Shown here piece by piece: positions 1-8,055 of a DNA stretch of 62,818 nucleotides. Numbering within the stretch: the first letter of the stretch is position 1; every line of letters begins with the position of its first letter. The stretch lies in NCBI GenBank assembly GCA_012033495.1, contig JAAUQT010000007.1:1-62818 (forward strand), in the 5' to 3' direction. Origin of the DNA: Cyanobacteria bacterium RM1_2_2. GTDB taxonomy: Bacteria; Cyanobacteriota; Cyanobacteriia; Elainellales; Elainellaceae. The notes below the pieces were generated by a model. The model searched no databases, was not told where the DNA came from, and saw only the letters and a list, made by a program, of their open reading frames with translations. Both the position numbers and the translations under genes were made by a program.

Positions 1-157
1 ACTGTTGACTGCGCTCAACCCACCGTTTGACTGTGCCCACTGTTCGACTGCGCTCAACCCACTGTTTGACTGTGCTCAACCGATCGAATTCAGAAAGTTG
101 GCGCGTTGAGCGAAGCCGAAACGCATCTGACCGTTCATTTTGTCCATTTACTTAGAG
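1..157. repeat. GACTGCGCTCAACC interspersed repeat, copy 1
   Basis: A tract of degenerate units based on GACTGCGCTCAACCCACCGT (units begin near 8, 30, 47 and 69). It is followed by a unique-looking segment running from GTTGGCGCGTTGAGCG to the GST start codon. GTTGAGCGAAGCCGAAAC near 106-123 is an imperfect reverse complement of the GTTTCGACTGCGCTCAAC type of unit, so the element has inverted ends. The same arrangement recurs at 41239-41372. The window begins inside the element, so its left boundary is unknown. Confidence 0.75.
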
Positions 158-159
158 AT

Positions 160-786
160 ATGTATAAGCTCTACGATTTCCGCCCTTCTGGAAATGGTTA
201 TAAGGTCAGGCTGCTGTTAACCCAGCTTGGCATTCCCTACACCTACATTGAAAAAGATATTCTGAAGCGAGAAACACGCACGCCAGAGTTTTTGGCAATC
301 AATCCCAATGGTCGCATTCCGGTTCTAGAGCTTGAACCCGGCCTACATTTATCTGAATCTAACGCGATTTTGATCTACTTCAGCGAAGGCACAGCCTATC
401 TGCCTAGCGATCAATTAGAGCGGGCTTATGTGATGCAATGGCTATTTTTTGAGCAATATAGCCACGAACCTTACATCGCCACCTCGCGGTTTTTAATGCA
501 CTATGCCGATAAATCTGATCACCATCAGGCAATGATTCAGCAAAAGCGAGAACCCGGCTATGCTGCCTTGGGTGTGCTAGAAAAGCGCTTGGCTGAGCAC
601 CCTTTTTTGGTCAGTGATCGATATACTATTGCAGATATTGCCCTCTATGCCTACACCCACGTTGCTGATGAAGGCGGTTTCAGTCTGGAGGTTTACCCTG
701 GCATTCGAGCCTGGATTGAGCGAGTCGCCGCCCAACCCAATCACTTGACAATTCAGGAGACTGGTGGCAGAGATAGTCCAGGTTGA
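160..786 (+). CDS. glutathione S-transferase family protein
   Basis: A 208-residue soluble protein with the GST layout. The N-terminal thioredoxin-like half carries the cis-proline segment NGRIPVL (Pro54) and the glutathione-contacting ESNAI motif (Glu66-Ser67). An all-helical C-terminal half ends with FLVSDRYTIADIALYAYTH, the usual N-capping and hydrophobic-staple region. The likely role is glutathione conjugation or thiol chemistry in detoxification; the substrate cannot be read from sequence. I start at ATG 160. A TTG at 106 is in frame, but the extra 18 residues are translated from the upstream interspersed repeat, whose second copy at 41 kb has no gene. No partner gene is adjacent. Confidence 0.88.
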   Translation: MYKLYDFRPSGNGYKVRLLLTQLGIPYTYIEKDILKRETRTPEFLAINPNGRIPVLELEPGLHLSESNAILIYFSEGTAYLPSDQLERAYVMQWLFFEQYSHEPYIATSRFLMHYADKSDHHQAMIQQKREPGYAALGVLEKRLAEHPFLVSDRYTIADIALYAYTHVADEGGFSLEVYPGIRAWIERVAAQPNHLTIQETGGRDSPG

Positions 787-908
787 GGTTGACGGGGGTG
801 AGGTAGGTTTTGTAGGAAGCATTCGGTTAATGCTATGGCGTACTTGCTCAACCTGTCCTTAAGGCTACCGTGTCCACACCCGTTGAGATTCGCTTCGTTG
901 CAGATTTC

Positions 909-991
909 GCCCCCCAAATCCCCCATTTTGGGAGACTTCTCCAAGCCGATTGTGTCTTCAAAGTTCTCCACTGGTGGGGGATTTAGGGAGC
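909..991. repeat. CCCCCAAATCCCCC inverted-repeat element
   Basis: Arms GCCCCCCAAATCCCCCA (909-925) and TGGGGGATTTAGGGAGC (975-991) are inverted copies matching at 15 of 17 positions, around a 49-bp centre. The element resembles the short CCCCTAAATCCCCC palindromes scattered through many cyanobacterial genomes. It lies between the convergent GST and exbB genes. I see no reading frame in 787-1033. Confidence 0.65.
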
Positions 992-1033
992 TGAGAGGAG
1001 TTGTGTGTACACCGTAGGTTCTTACGGCGAATA

Positions 1034-1750
1034 TCAGTGCTCAGGACTTAAGCCCGTAGCAGGCAGTGGGGTATAGGGCGGCACACCAACTCCGTCGTGA
1101 TACTGACCGTTGACTTGGCTTGGCTCATACCAGACTTGCCGATAGATTAATTCGAGTTCGGAGCCAACTTCAGAAAAATAGTCGATTTGCTGAGCTTGCA
1201 GCGTTACCAATACGCGATAAATCAAAAGTGCCATAATCGCCACAATCATTCCGGCAGCAGTTGTGATCAGCGCTTCCCCAATCCCGCCTGCTGCTTGGTT
1301 CGCTTGCTCTGTCGTTCCGCCACCACCAATGGTTAAACTGCCGAAGGTGGCAATTAATCCGGTGACGGTTCCCAACAGCCCCAACAGTGGCGCGACGGCA
1401 ACCGTGGTTTCCAATAGCTTGTCGCCTCGCCGCATTTGCACAAATTCCTTATCGCCTGCCGCTTCCATGGCTAGCCGGAAGGTTTCTGGACTAGATTGCC
1501 GCAACTTCAGTGGAGCCAACAAAAAGCGACCGATCGGCAAATATTGAGCACTTTCGGCAATTGCTCTAGCATCTTCCAGGTTGTAGCGAGCCGCAGCCAA
1601 CACATCATGAACAATCTTGTCCTCTTGGCTTAGCAACTGATACCAAAACCAAATTCGCTCTAGCGCACAAGCAATGGTGGCGACCGATAGCCCAATAATT
1701 GGGATCATGACCGGCCCACCTGATACAACCAAATCAAGAACGTTTGCCAT
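1034..1750 (-). CDS. exbB: MotA/TolQ/ExbB proton channel family protein
   Basis: A 238-residue inner-membrane protein of the TolQ/ExbB family, which uses proton flow to energise outer-membrane processes through an ExbD/TolR partner and TonB/TolA. Three membrane segments are visible: about residues 13-35, about 118-142 (the conserved APLLGLLGTVTGLI stretch) and about 158-182, which contains the GIGEALITTAAGM signature. The cytoplasmic loop lies between the first two. The C-terminal tail is proline-rich. The start is ATG at 1750. No exbD/tolR or tonB gene is next to it in this window, so the partner must be elsewhere. ExbB and TolQ cannot be separated from sequence alone. Confidence 0.87.
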   Translation of the reverse strand: MANVLDLVVSGGPVMIPIIGLSVATIACALERIWFWYQLLSQEDKIVHDVLAAARYNLEDARAIAESAQYLPIGRFLLAPLKLRQSSPETFRLAMEAAGDKEFVQMRRGDKLLETTVAVAPLLGLLGTVTGLIATFGSLTIGGGGTTEQANQAAGGIGEALITTAAGMIVAIMALLIYRVLVTLQAQQIDYFSEVGSELELIYRQVWYEPSQVNGQYHDGVGVPPYTPLPATGLSPEH

Positions 1751-1901
1751 ATGAAACTACGGAACTGCTTCACCACAAGTGTCTAATAGAATGGGCGAGT
1801 TGGCTAGGTTAGGCGGATACTTTGCCCAAATTTTTTATAAGCTTGCATAGGTTCGTTTGGCAAGATGCTACAAAACTGGTGCGCCCTATGGAGGAACATT
1901 G

Positions 1902-2219
1902 ATGCGCCCGATGCGACAAGGTAATGTAATTTTGATATACGCTGCTCCGATCAACGCAGCCGATCGCGCCTTGGAAAAGTTCCTCACAGAGCGCCAAGTT
2001 TTACCTCATCTCGCGTTGAAAAATGACATCACTGGACACTGCTATCGCATCACCGGACAAGCAGAACTTTATCGAGAAGACGGTTCGCTATATCTGCAAG
2101 TGTTTTCTGAAGCTGAACTCATTGATGAAGTAGATGGCTCAATCTGTAGCTCAATCAAAGTACCGCAAGGTATTTGGTTGGTGTGGGTGCAGTCAGAAAT
2201 GTTAGCGCCTCAACGCTAG
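1902..2219 (+). CDS. hypothetical protein, 105 aa
   Basis: I do not recognise this protein. The reading frame is open from an earlier codon at 1857, but I start at ATG 1902 because GGAGGAA lies 7-12 bases upstream, a strong ribosome-binding site. The product has no membrane segment or signal peptide. It reads as a small mixed alpha/beta protein with an N-terminal strand (NVILIYAAP), a helix (ADRALEKFLTER) and a C-terminal strand segment (GIWLVWVQSE). It has two cysteines that do not form a motif. It is divergent from exbB. Reality is supported by the ribosome-binding site and normal codon use; function is unknown. Confidence 0.6.
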   Translation: MRPMRQGNVILIYAAPINAADRALEKFLTERQVLPHLALKNDITGHCYRITGQAELYREDGSLYLQVFSEAELIDEVDGSICSSIKVPQGIWLVWVQSEMLAPQR

Positions 2220-2594
2220 CTGTAAAAGTTACTGTAAAAGTTACTCCCCTACTCGAAAAAACAGACAGCCATTCAACATCACCAATCAAAACGATTACAG
2301 CACTCTTCAATTCTGAATTAGCACCTGACACCGAATTCCGATAGATAAGAATACGAATGTACGATGAGCGAATTTAATACGCTCAAGGAAACAGCGTTGT
2401 GGATGGGGTGTAAAGCTTTTGGTAACGCTAGAAGCAAACTGAGCGCATAAGTGAGCCAAACTGAACCAAACTGAGCCTACTTTCCCTCAGAAATCTGGAA
2501 AACTAATAGTCATTCGCTCAAATTTCGGTTACTTGGAATTGACGGCAACATTCTTTCAGTTTTCCCTGCCTAGCCCTTGACGAGAGCATGAAGT
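2220..2594. other. intergenic region, no gene seen
   Basis: About 375 bases without a credible reading frame. It opens with a 12-base direct repeat, TGTAAAAGTTAC, present twice at 2221-2244. No clear terminator or promoter was found. Confidence 0.5.
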
Positions 2595-4086
2595 ATGTCT
2601 AACCGCCCATCAGCTAGCAAAATAGCTCATTATTTCATCCATGTTCGATTGTTGCCCTCTGGTTGCCTCAAGAAAATAGAAATTCCTGCCGCGAAAGCGT
2701 TCCTTCAGCGACAGTTTCCCGAACTTACTGAAGCAATGATTAGTGTTGAAGCTTCTCATTCCAAAACGATTGCTCTATCTCATCCACAAATCCAATCTCG
2801 GTTCGTTCAAATGATGCGCTCGGTCTCTGATTTAGATACGCCAGAACAAATCTCAGAGGCAACGCTAGCAGAATGCTGTTTACGCTGTTTTATTTCCCAT
2901 CACATTGCGTTAGTTTGTATTGAATTAGAGAGACGGTTTCGAGAGCAATCTGGATTGAGAGCGGTTAACGTGCTGCCCTATGTTTGAGTGATACTGACCC
3001 TCTCAAATCTAAACTGGACTATGAGAAAAGCTACCAGAAAAAGCATCAAGCTGATGGCAACGCCAGTAAGAATTATAAGTTTCAAGCACCGCTAGCAATC
3101 CACATTACTCGCACGTTTGATCCAAACAAAGGTACTTTAGCTGCCTGGACGAAACTGCTAACCTCCCAACACCGAGAACTGAATTGCATTCTGGTAGAGC
3201 ATGGTATTCATCCGAGAACCGACTGGTCGATTCTGAATAGCCACAGTCCGACTCGCGTTAGACGGCTGCTGGCTGGCATTTTGACGGCTGCTGAAATTCA
3301 GTTGATGTGTGTTGTGCTAGAAAGCTATCACGCAGTTTATCGCCAAGCCCGACGGCAAACGCCCCAAGCAGGCAAACCTTGCAAAGACCCTAATCCAGAC
3401 CAGCTTGAAGCAATGGTGTGTGACCTGCAACAGCGAGGTATTGAGGGCTATTCGCCTGAACAAGTGATGCAAACACTTCGCTTCCTGGCACTGCAACTGC
3501 GTCACAAGCGACTAGAACTAGGCAAAAGTGAAGATTCTTTGCAGCGATACCAGCCCTATGCTTCTGTAGAAGAACAAGAGCAAGCGCTTTTTCGCACGAT
3601 CAGCAGGAATTACTGCGCGAATGTTTGGATCAAGCCGTGCAGCAAGTCTTGGATGCCCATCTCGATCGTTTGCGTCAGCAAAACCCGCTTAAAGCAGCCA
3701 AAAAGTTGCCGGAAGATCAAGTGTTTTTGGAAGCAATGCGGTTATTCTATTGTGAAGGCAAGTCAATGACCGAAATTGCTCAGAAAATTGGATGCCAAAA
3801 GGAATATCAAGTGAGCCGCATACTAGCGCTTAAAACGCTACGCGAACAGGTGCGGCAACCTTGGCACCGCCTCACTTGCGCTCGAATTGCGCGTCTGTTA
3901 GCAGGTTATGTTGACTCAGAACAGTTGACCCAACACCAGCAGCAAATTGAGCAACTCATCACCCTGCAAATTGATCAGATTATTGCTGAAGATCGGATCA
4001 ATGCTTATCGACGCCAACGGACGGCTCACACCCTATTTGCAGAGAGCTTTCGCTGTTATCTAGGGGCTGTGATCCATTCCAGCTAA
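2595..4086 (+). CDS. sigma-70-like protein, frameshifted twice
   Basis: Three overlapping frames (2595-2987, 2984-about 3590, about 3590-4086) read as one protein of about 495 residues if one T is added to each of two T runs, at 2983-2985 and 3588-3592. Joined, the product matches the layout of a cyanobacterial family annotated as sigma-70-like or hypothetical: an N-terminal region, a segment with DWSILNSHSPTRVR, then LTAAEIQ and LESYHAVYR. After these comes a C-terminal helix-turn-helix of region-4 type (FYCEGKSMTEIAQKIGCQKEYQVSRIL), which would contact DNA. Its target genes are unknown. The last residues (about LGAVIHSS) and the stop lie inside a MITE-like element at 4061-4189, so the original C terminus has been replaced. 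It may be a true pseudogene or an intact gene with base-calling errors. Confidence 0.6.
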
Positions 4087-4189
4087 AACCCTGATCATGG
4101 CAAGGCGATAGCCCCTAGCCTGTCTTGGGGAACGGACACGATTATGCTGATGCTGCCAGCGTTTGACCATTCATGGATGACGCGCCGTA
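4061..4189 (-). mobile_element. MITE-like element, 129 bp, copy 1 (reversed)
   Basis: The element is bounded by TA at both ends. Read on the minus strand it begins TACGGCGCGTCATCCAT and ends ATGGATCACAGCCCCTA. The outer ends are imperfect inverted repeats sharing ATCCAT. The right half contains a further inverted pair, TAGGGGCT and AGCCCCTA. It aligns along its length with elements at 47299, 49616 and 55860, and has the same 129-bp length as the 49616 copy. It overlaps the 3' end of the sigma-like gene. No transposase is present in the window, so mobilisation would have to be in trans. Confidence 0.75.
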
Positions 4190-4256
4190 GGTAAGGAAGC
4201 AGCATTTGGAGAATGATCTCTTGACGGATTTCAGAGAAGAGCCAAATATCTCCCTC

Positions 4257-5474
4257 CTACTCCTGCACAATCTCCCAACACTCGCGGGCAATTGCCCAAT
4301 CTTCTTGCGTATGGATAATCAGCACAGGCACAGTGGAATCGGGCGTTGAAATTACTTGATCACGAGGAGATTGTTCGTTTTTCTCCAAATCCAGCTTCAA
4401 ACCCATGTAGGCAAACGCCTCGCAGGCTCCTGCCCGCACGTGGGGCGCGTTTTCCCCTACGCCTGCGGTGAACACGAGCGCATCCAGTCCGCCTAGAGAC
4501 GCGATCATGCTGCCAATGAGTTGCCGCAGTCGGTGTAGGTAGACATCAAGGGCAAGCTTGGCGCGAGGGTTGCCTTCCGCGATGGCTTTCATGACGAGCC
4601 GCATGTCATTTGAAACACCCGAAATCCCCAGTAGCCCAGAATTTTGGTTCAGTAGCCGCTCTAGTTTTTCGGCAGTGTAGCCTTCTTCGTGCATCAGGTA
4701 GAGCAAAATACTCGGATCAACTGACCCTGAGCGAGTGCCCATCATTAGTCCGTCTAGTGGCGTAAAACCCATTGTAGTATCGATGCTTCTGCCGTTGCGA
4801 ATTGCCGCCAGCGAGCAGCCATTGCCTAAATGACAGGTGACTAACCGCAAATTGTTGGGGTCACGGTTGAGCAGTTGAGCCGTCCGTTGCGTGCAATAGC
4901 GATGGCTGGTGCCGTGAAAGCCATAGCGCCGAATTCCTTTTTCGACCCATTCATAAGGCACTGGATAAATTGCCGCATAGTCAGGCATCCGAGCATGGAA
5001 AGCCGTATCAAACACTGCCACTTGCGCTACGTCGCCCAAGGCTTTTTCGATCGCCTCAATTCCTTCTAAGTTAACCGGATTGTGCACTGGGGCAAGGGCA
5101 GCCAAATCCGCAATCGTGGCTTTGACTTCGGGTGTAATCCGAACGCTATCGTGATAGTGTTCACCGCCATGCACCACCCGATGCCCCACCACATCAATGC
5201 TCGAAGCATCCGATAAAACCTGGGTGTCGCCATTCCAAAGCGTTTCTAGCATCTGAGCCACCACAGGCATCCGTGACTGAAACGGCACTTCTTCCTTCAA
5301 GACGGCTCCGGCTGGGGTTGTCACCTTAAGCTCTGCAATGCCCTGCTGGTGCGTCCAGTCGATTTGCGCTTCCCAAACTGGAGTTGCGGGCTGTTCCGGT
5401 AAACCACGATCTGGCACTTCATAGAGGCAGCTTTTTTGGCTGCTAGACCCTGCATTCATGACTAAAATTTTCAT
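4257..5474 (-). CDS. ackA: acetate kinase
   Basis: A 405-residue cytoplasmic enzyme interconverting acetate plus ATP with acetyl phosphate plus ADP, in fermentative acetate production or acetate uptake. Family motifs are all present: MNAGSSSQKS at the N terminus (phosphate and substrate binding), VGHRVVHGG, the YGFHGTSHRY segment with catalytic His, HLGNGCS, and TTMGFTPLDGLMMGTRSG. The length fits the family (about 400). I start at ATG 5474. The frame is open 19 codons further, but homologues begin at MKILVMNAGSS, and AGGTG lies just upstream. Phosphotransacetylase is not adjacent. The gene is divergent from psaK. Confidence 0.96.
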   Translation of the reverse strand: MKILVMNAGSSSQKSCLYEVPDRGLPEQPATPVWEAQIDWTHQQGIAELKVTTPAGAVLKEEVPFQSRMPVVAQMLETLWNGDTQVLSDASSIDVVGHRVVHGGEHYHDSVRITPEVKATIADLAALAPVHNPVNLEGIEAIEKALGDVAQVAVFDTAFHARMPDYAAIYPVPYEWVEKGIRRYGFHGTSHRYCTQRTAQLLNRDPNNLRLVTCHLGNGCSLAAIRNGRSIDTTMGFTPLDGLMMGTRSGSVDPSILLYLMHEEGYTAEKLERLLNQNSGLLGISGVSNDMRLVMKAIAEGNPRAKLALDVYLHRLRQLIGSMIASLGGLDALVFTAGVGENAPHVRAGACEAFAYMGLKLDLEKNEQSPRDQVISTPDSTVPVLIIHTQEDWAIARECWEIVQE

Positions 5475-5695
5475 GGCTTCACCTGGCTCCAATGTGATTG
5501 CAATTCGTGGGCCCAATCGAGCTTGATCCAAGTCTTTTTCCAGTTTGCCGGAAACGATCTACCGATGCAGTTCGCAGGATTGCATCTCAGCAAAGATTAA
5601 CTTTAATGCAACATTTGCCGTACAGTCCCCATTTTTTGGTAGAAGTGCTCCTTATAGGGATTGCAATCTTGAATTTGTTTTAAGGAGATAAGCAA

Positions 5696-5956
5696 TTGTT
5701 GACAACACTACTCGCTGTGGCTGTTAGAACGCCAGATTGGTCGCCATCAATCGGGCTGATTATGTTGGCTTGCAATGTCGTTGCGATTTTATTTGCTAAA
5801 TTTACGGTGAAATACCCCAACGTGGGGCCAGGAATTCCGGTTCTGTCGGATATCTCCGGTCTGAGTTTGCCTGCTTTTCTGGGGGCAGCTAGCTTTGGAC
5901 ATCTGTTGGCGGCTGGCGTCATTTTGGGCTTAACGAACACTGGCGCACTAGGTTAA
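5696..5956 (+). CDS. psaK: photosystem I reaction centre subunit PsaK
   Basis: An 86-residue thylakoid membrane protein with two transmembrane helices (about residues 18-36 and 58-82) joined by a short loop, which is the PsaK hairpin. PsaK sits at the periphery of photosystem I, binds a few chlorophylls and helps couple antenna energy. The N-terminal TPDWSPSIGLIML segment and C-terminal FGHLLAAGVILGL segment match the family. There is no ATG. I use TTG 5696, placed 8 bases after AAGGAG (5682-5687); a second TTG follows directly. A terminator follows at 5983, so it is probably transcribed alone. Confidence 0.93.
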   Translation: MLTTLLAVAVRTPDWSPSIGLIMLACNVVAILFAKFTVKYPNVGPGIPVLSDISGLSLPAFLGAASFGHLLAAGVILGLTNTGALG

Positions 5957-5982
5957 GCCAAGCGCTCACGAAGCAATTCATC

Positions 5983-6016
5983 ACCAGGGTAGTCATATCC
6001 TGGTTTTTGCTTTTTA
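5983..6016 (+). terminator. Rho-independent terminator after psaK
   Basis: Stem ACCAGG (5983-5988) and CCTGGT (5999-6004) with a 10-base loop, followed directly by the U-rich tract TTTTGCTTTTT. The placement, 27 bases after the psaK stop, fits a terminator of that gene. Confidence 0.75.
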
Positions 6017-6088
6017 AAGCTGCCGTTGCCTACCTTTTCCCAAAAACTATTGAGATATGATCATCATGAACTGGAACTGGGCGAGTTT

Positions 6089-7222
6089 ATGAATTGGTGG
6101 CAAAAGCTGAAGCAAAACAATTTGGCAAAGTTTGGCGCAATCGTGCTGCTCGTTTTCTATCTGATTGTGATTTTTGCTGAATTTGTCGCGCCCTACAGCC
6201 CCTATTATTCTCAGGCAGATGGCTCGCTGTTGCCTCCCACGCCGGTCTACTGGCGGAATGTGGAAGGGCAGTTGATTGGGCCGCATGTCTATCCCACAAC
6301 CCAGGGCCCGATTAGTTTGGAAACTGGCGATCGAGAGTTGCGGGTGGATCGCAGCAAACCGTCTCCGCTGCGGCTGTTGGTTCGAGGTGACGAATATCGC
6401 TTCCTGCAACTGCGGTTTCCCTTACCGACTCAGTTTTCCCTCACCGATCCCAAAATCACCGAGATCCAGTTTTTCCCAGGGTTTCAGGGCAATCTGCATT
6501 TGTTCGGTGCAGTTGGCGAAGGCAGAATCAATCTTTTGGGTACTGATGAGCAGGCCCGCGATCAGTTTAGTCGGCTGGTGTATGGTGGGCGAATTAGTCT
6601 GTTTATTGGGATTGTGGGCGTCGCGATTTCGTTTCCGCTCGGAATGCTGGTTGGCGGCATCTCTGGCTATTTTGGCGGCATGGTTGATGCCGTGCTGATG
6701 CGGATCGTGGAAGTGCTGATGACGATTCCGAGTATCTATCTGCTGGTAGCGCTTAAAGCCGTTTTTCCGCCCAAACTGTCGAGTTTTGAAGAGTTTTTGC
6801 TAATTACGATGATCACGTCCTTCGTCGGCTGGGCCGGACTGGCGCGGGTGATCCGAGGGCAAGTGCTATCGATTAAGGAACGCAACTTTGTGCAGGCAGC
6901 CAAAGTGATGGGAGGCAAGCCGCTTTACATTATTTTGCGGCATGTGCTGCCCCAAACTGCCACCTACGTCATCATTTCTGCGACCTTGGCGATTCCGAGT
7001 TTCATCGTCGCGGAGGCGGTTCTGAGTCTGATTGGACTGGGAATCAAGCCGCCCGATCCATCGTGGGGAAATATGCTCTCTCTAGCCACGAATGCTTCGA
7101 TTTTAGTGCTGCAACCCTGGCTGGTTTGGTCGCCCGCGATTTTGATTGTGCTGACAATTCTGGCGTTTAACCTGCTAGGAGACGGACTTCGGGATGCGCT
7201 TGATCCGCGAAATATGCAGTAG
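6089..7222 (+). CDS. ABC transporter permease, DppC/OppC type
   Basis: A 377-residue inner-membrane subunit of a peptide/nickel-type ABC importer. An N-terminal helix (about residues 15-38) is followed by a long periplasmic insert of about 120 residues. The core BPD_transp_1 domain comes next, beginning at the LLGTDEQARDQFSR segment. The EAA loop that docks on the ATPase is visible as FVQAAKVMGGKPLYIILRHVLP. The C terminus GDGLRDALDPR is typical. The frame opens at TTG 6026, but homologues I recall begin near MNWWQKLK, so I start at ATG 6089. The binding protein, second permease and ATPases are not nearby; scattered genes are usual for this cyanobacterial transporter. The substrate is unknown. 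Confidence 0.88.
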   Translation: MNWWQKLKQNNLAKFGAIVLLVFYLIVIFAEFVAPYSPYYSQADGSLLPPTPVYWRNVEGQLIGPHVYPTTQGPISLETGDRELRVDRSKPSPLRLLVRGDEYRFLQLRFPLPTQFSLTDPKITEIQFFPGFQGNLHLFGAVGEGRINLLGTDEQARDQFSRLVYGGRISLFIGIVGVAISFPLGMLVGGISGYFGGMVDAVLMRIVEVLMTIPSIYLLVALKAVFPPKLSSFEEFLLITMITSFVGWAGLARVIRGQVLSIKERNFVQAAKVMGGKPLYIILRHVLPQTATYVIISATLAIPSFIVAEAVLSLIGLGIKPPDPSWGNMLSLATNASILVLQPWLVWSPAILIVLTILAFNLLGDGLRDALDPRNMQ

Positions 7223-7281
7223 GCGTGCTGGCGGATAGATGGGTGGATGGATGGCTAAGAGCTTTGCCACGATTCGTCGTT

Positions 7282-7317
7282 GAACTCGCTGATGAACTCG
7301 CTGATGAACTCGCTGAT
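7282..7317. repeat. 12-bp tandem repeat, three copies
   Basis: GAACTCGCTGAT occurs three times head to tail with no mismatch, between the convergent permease and tsaB genes. It touches the 3' end of tsaB but does not enter it. Confidence 0.85.
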
Positions 7318-7319
7318 GC

Positions 7320-7973
7320 CTATACCGGACTTTGCCCATAAAACGGTAGGGCGGTTGACCAATGGGGCCGGCTGCCAGCCTGCCACTCTAAGTAGGCTAA
7401 TGTCAGCAAACTCTCAGCGGTTGCGCCTAACCCACCCTCTGCCTGCACTAGCCGATAGGGACGCTGCCAATCTGCGAGCATCTGTTGCCACTGTTCCTGA
7501 CTGACGACTGCATCGGGCAGCAACGCTGTGATAGTGTCTTGGTGCTCTGAGTCTGTTAAATGAATGCGGTAAATCGCAGCGTGAACTTCTCCTCGTTGAG
7601 CGGGCATTTGCACCGCGATGTCGAGTTCTGGCTCACTTCTTACTGCTACAGTTGCCCACGCGACGGCGGCCAGCGTCGAAATTGCAAACAGCGGCAAGTC
7701 AAGCTGTTGAGCCAGCGTGCGAGCCGTAACCACACCGAGTCGAGTGCCTGTAAAACCGCCGGGGCCTTTGGCAACTGCAATAAACTCTAAATCTGCCCAG
7801 GTTTGCGGCTGAATAAATTTGCTTAAGTAAAGATGCAAATAGCTCGAAACTTCTCGACCCAAAGCCCAAGCTTGAGAGCGGCTGTCGCCTGCAAAATTGC
7901 TGATCGCTAGCCCCAAATCAGGACTTGCTGTGTGAATTGCCAGCGCATAGCGGTTGGAATTAGACGAATGCAT
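7320..7973 (-). CDS. tsaB: tRNA threonylcarbamoyladenosine biosynthesis protein TsaB
   Basis: A 217-residue ASKHA-fold protein. TsaB is a non-catalytic partner of TsaD and TsaE in making the t6A modification at position 37 of ANN-decoding tRNAs. The N-terminal strand ALAIHTASPDLGLAI and the family signature VAKGPGGFTGTRLGVVTARTLAQQL are clear. The C-terminal half is shorter and more variable, as usual. TTG 7979 is in frame two codons upstream; I start at ATG 7973. It is convergent with the permease gene and divergent from the WG-repeat lipoprotein. tsaD and tsaE are not in the window. Confidence 0.9.
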   Translation of the reverse strand: MHSSNSNRYALAIHTASPDLGLAISNFAGDSRSQAWALGREVSSYLHLYLSKFIQPQTWADLEFIAVAKGPGGFTGTRLGVVTARTLAQQLDLPLFAISTLAAVAWATVAVRSEPELDIAVQMPAQRGEVHAAIYRIHLTDSEHQDTITALLPDAVVSQEQWQQMLADWQRPYRLVQAEGGLGATAESLLTLAYLEWQAGSRPHWSTALPFYGQSPV

Positions 7974-8055
7974 GACCAAAGTGCAGTCCCAAAATCAAAT
8001 AGCTGTGCCAAGTTAAAGAAAGATATAGCCCTTATCCTCGTCATTAATCTCCCTC

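Noticed and set aside
106..159. Upstream TTG start for the GST gene
   Set aside because: The extra 18 codons are the translated tail of an interspersed repeat whose other copy has no gene.
2984..3769. Separate 261-residue protein in the middle of the sigma-like gene
   Set aside because: Its last 50 residues are out of frame. The region continues in the next frame into the helix-turn-helix, so it is part of one broken gene.
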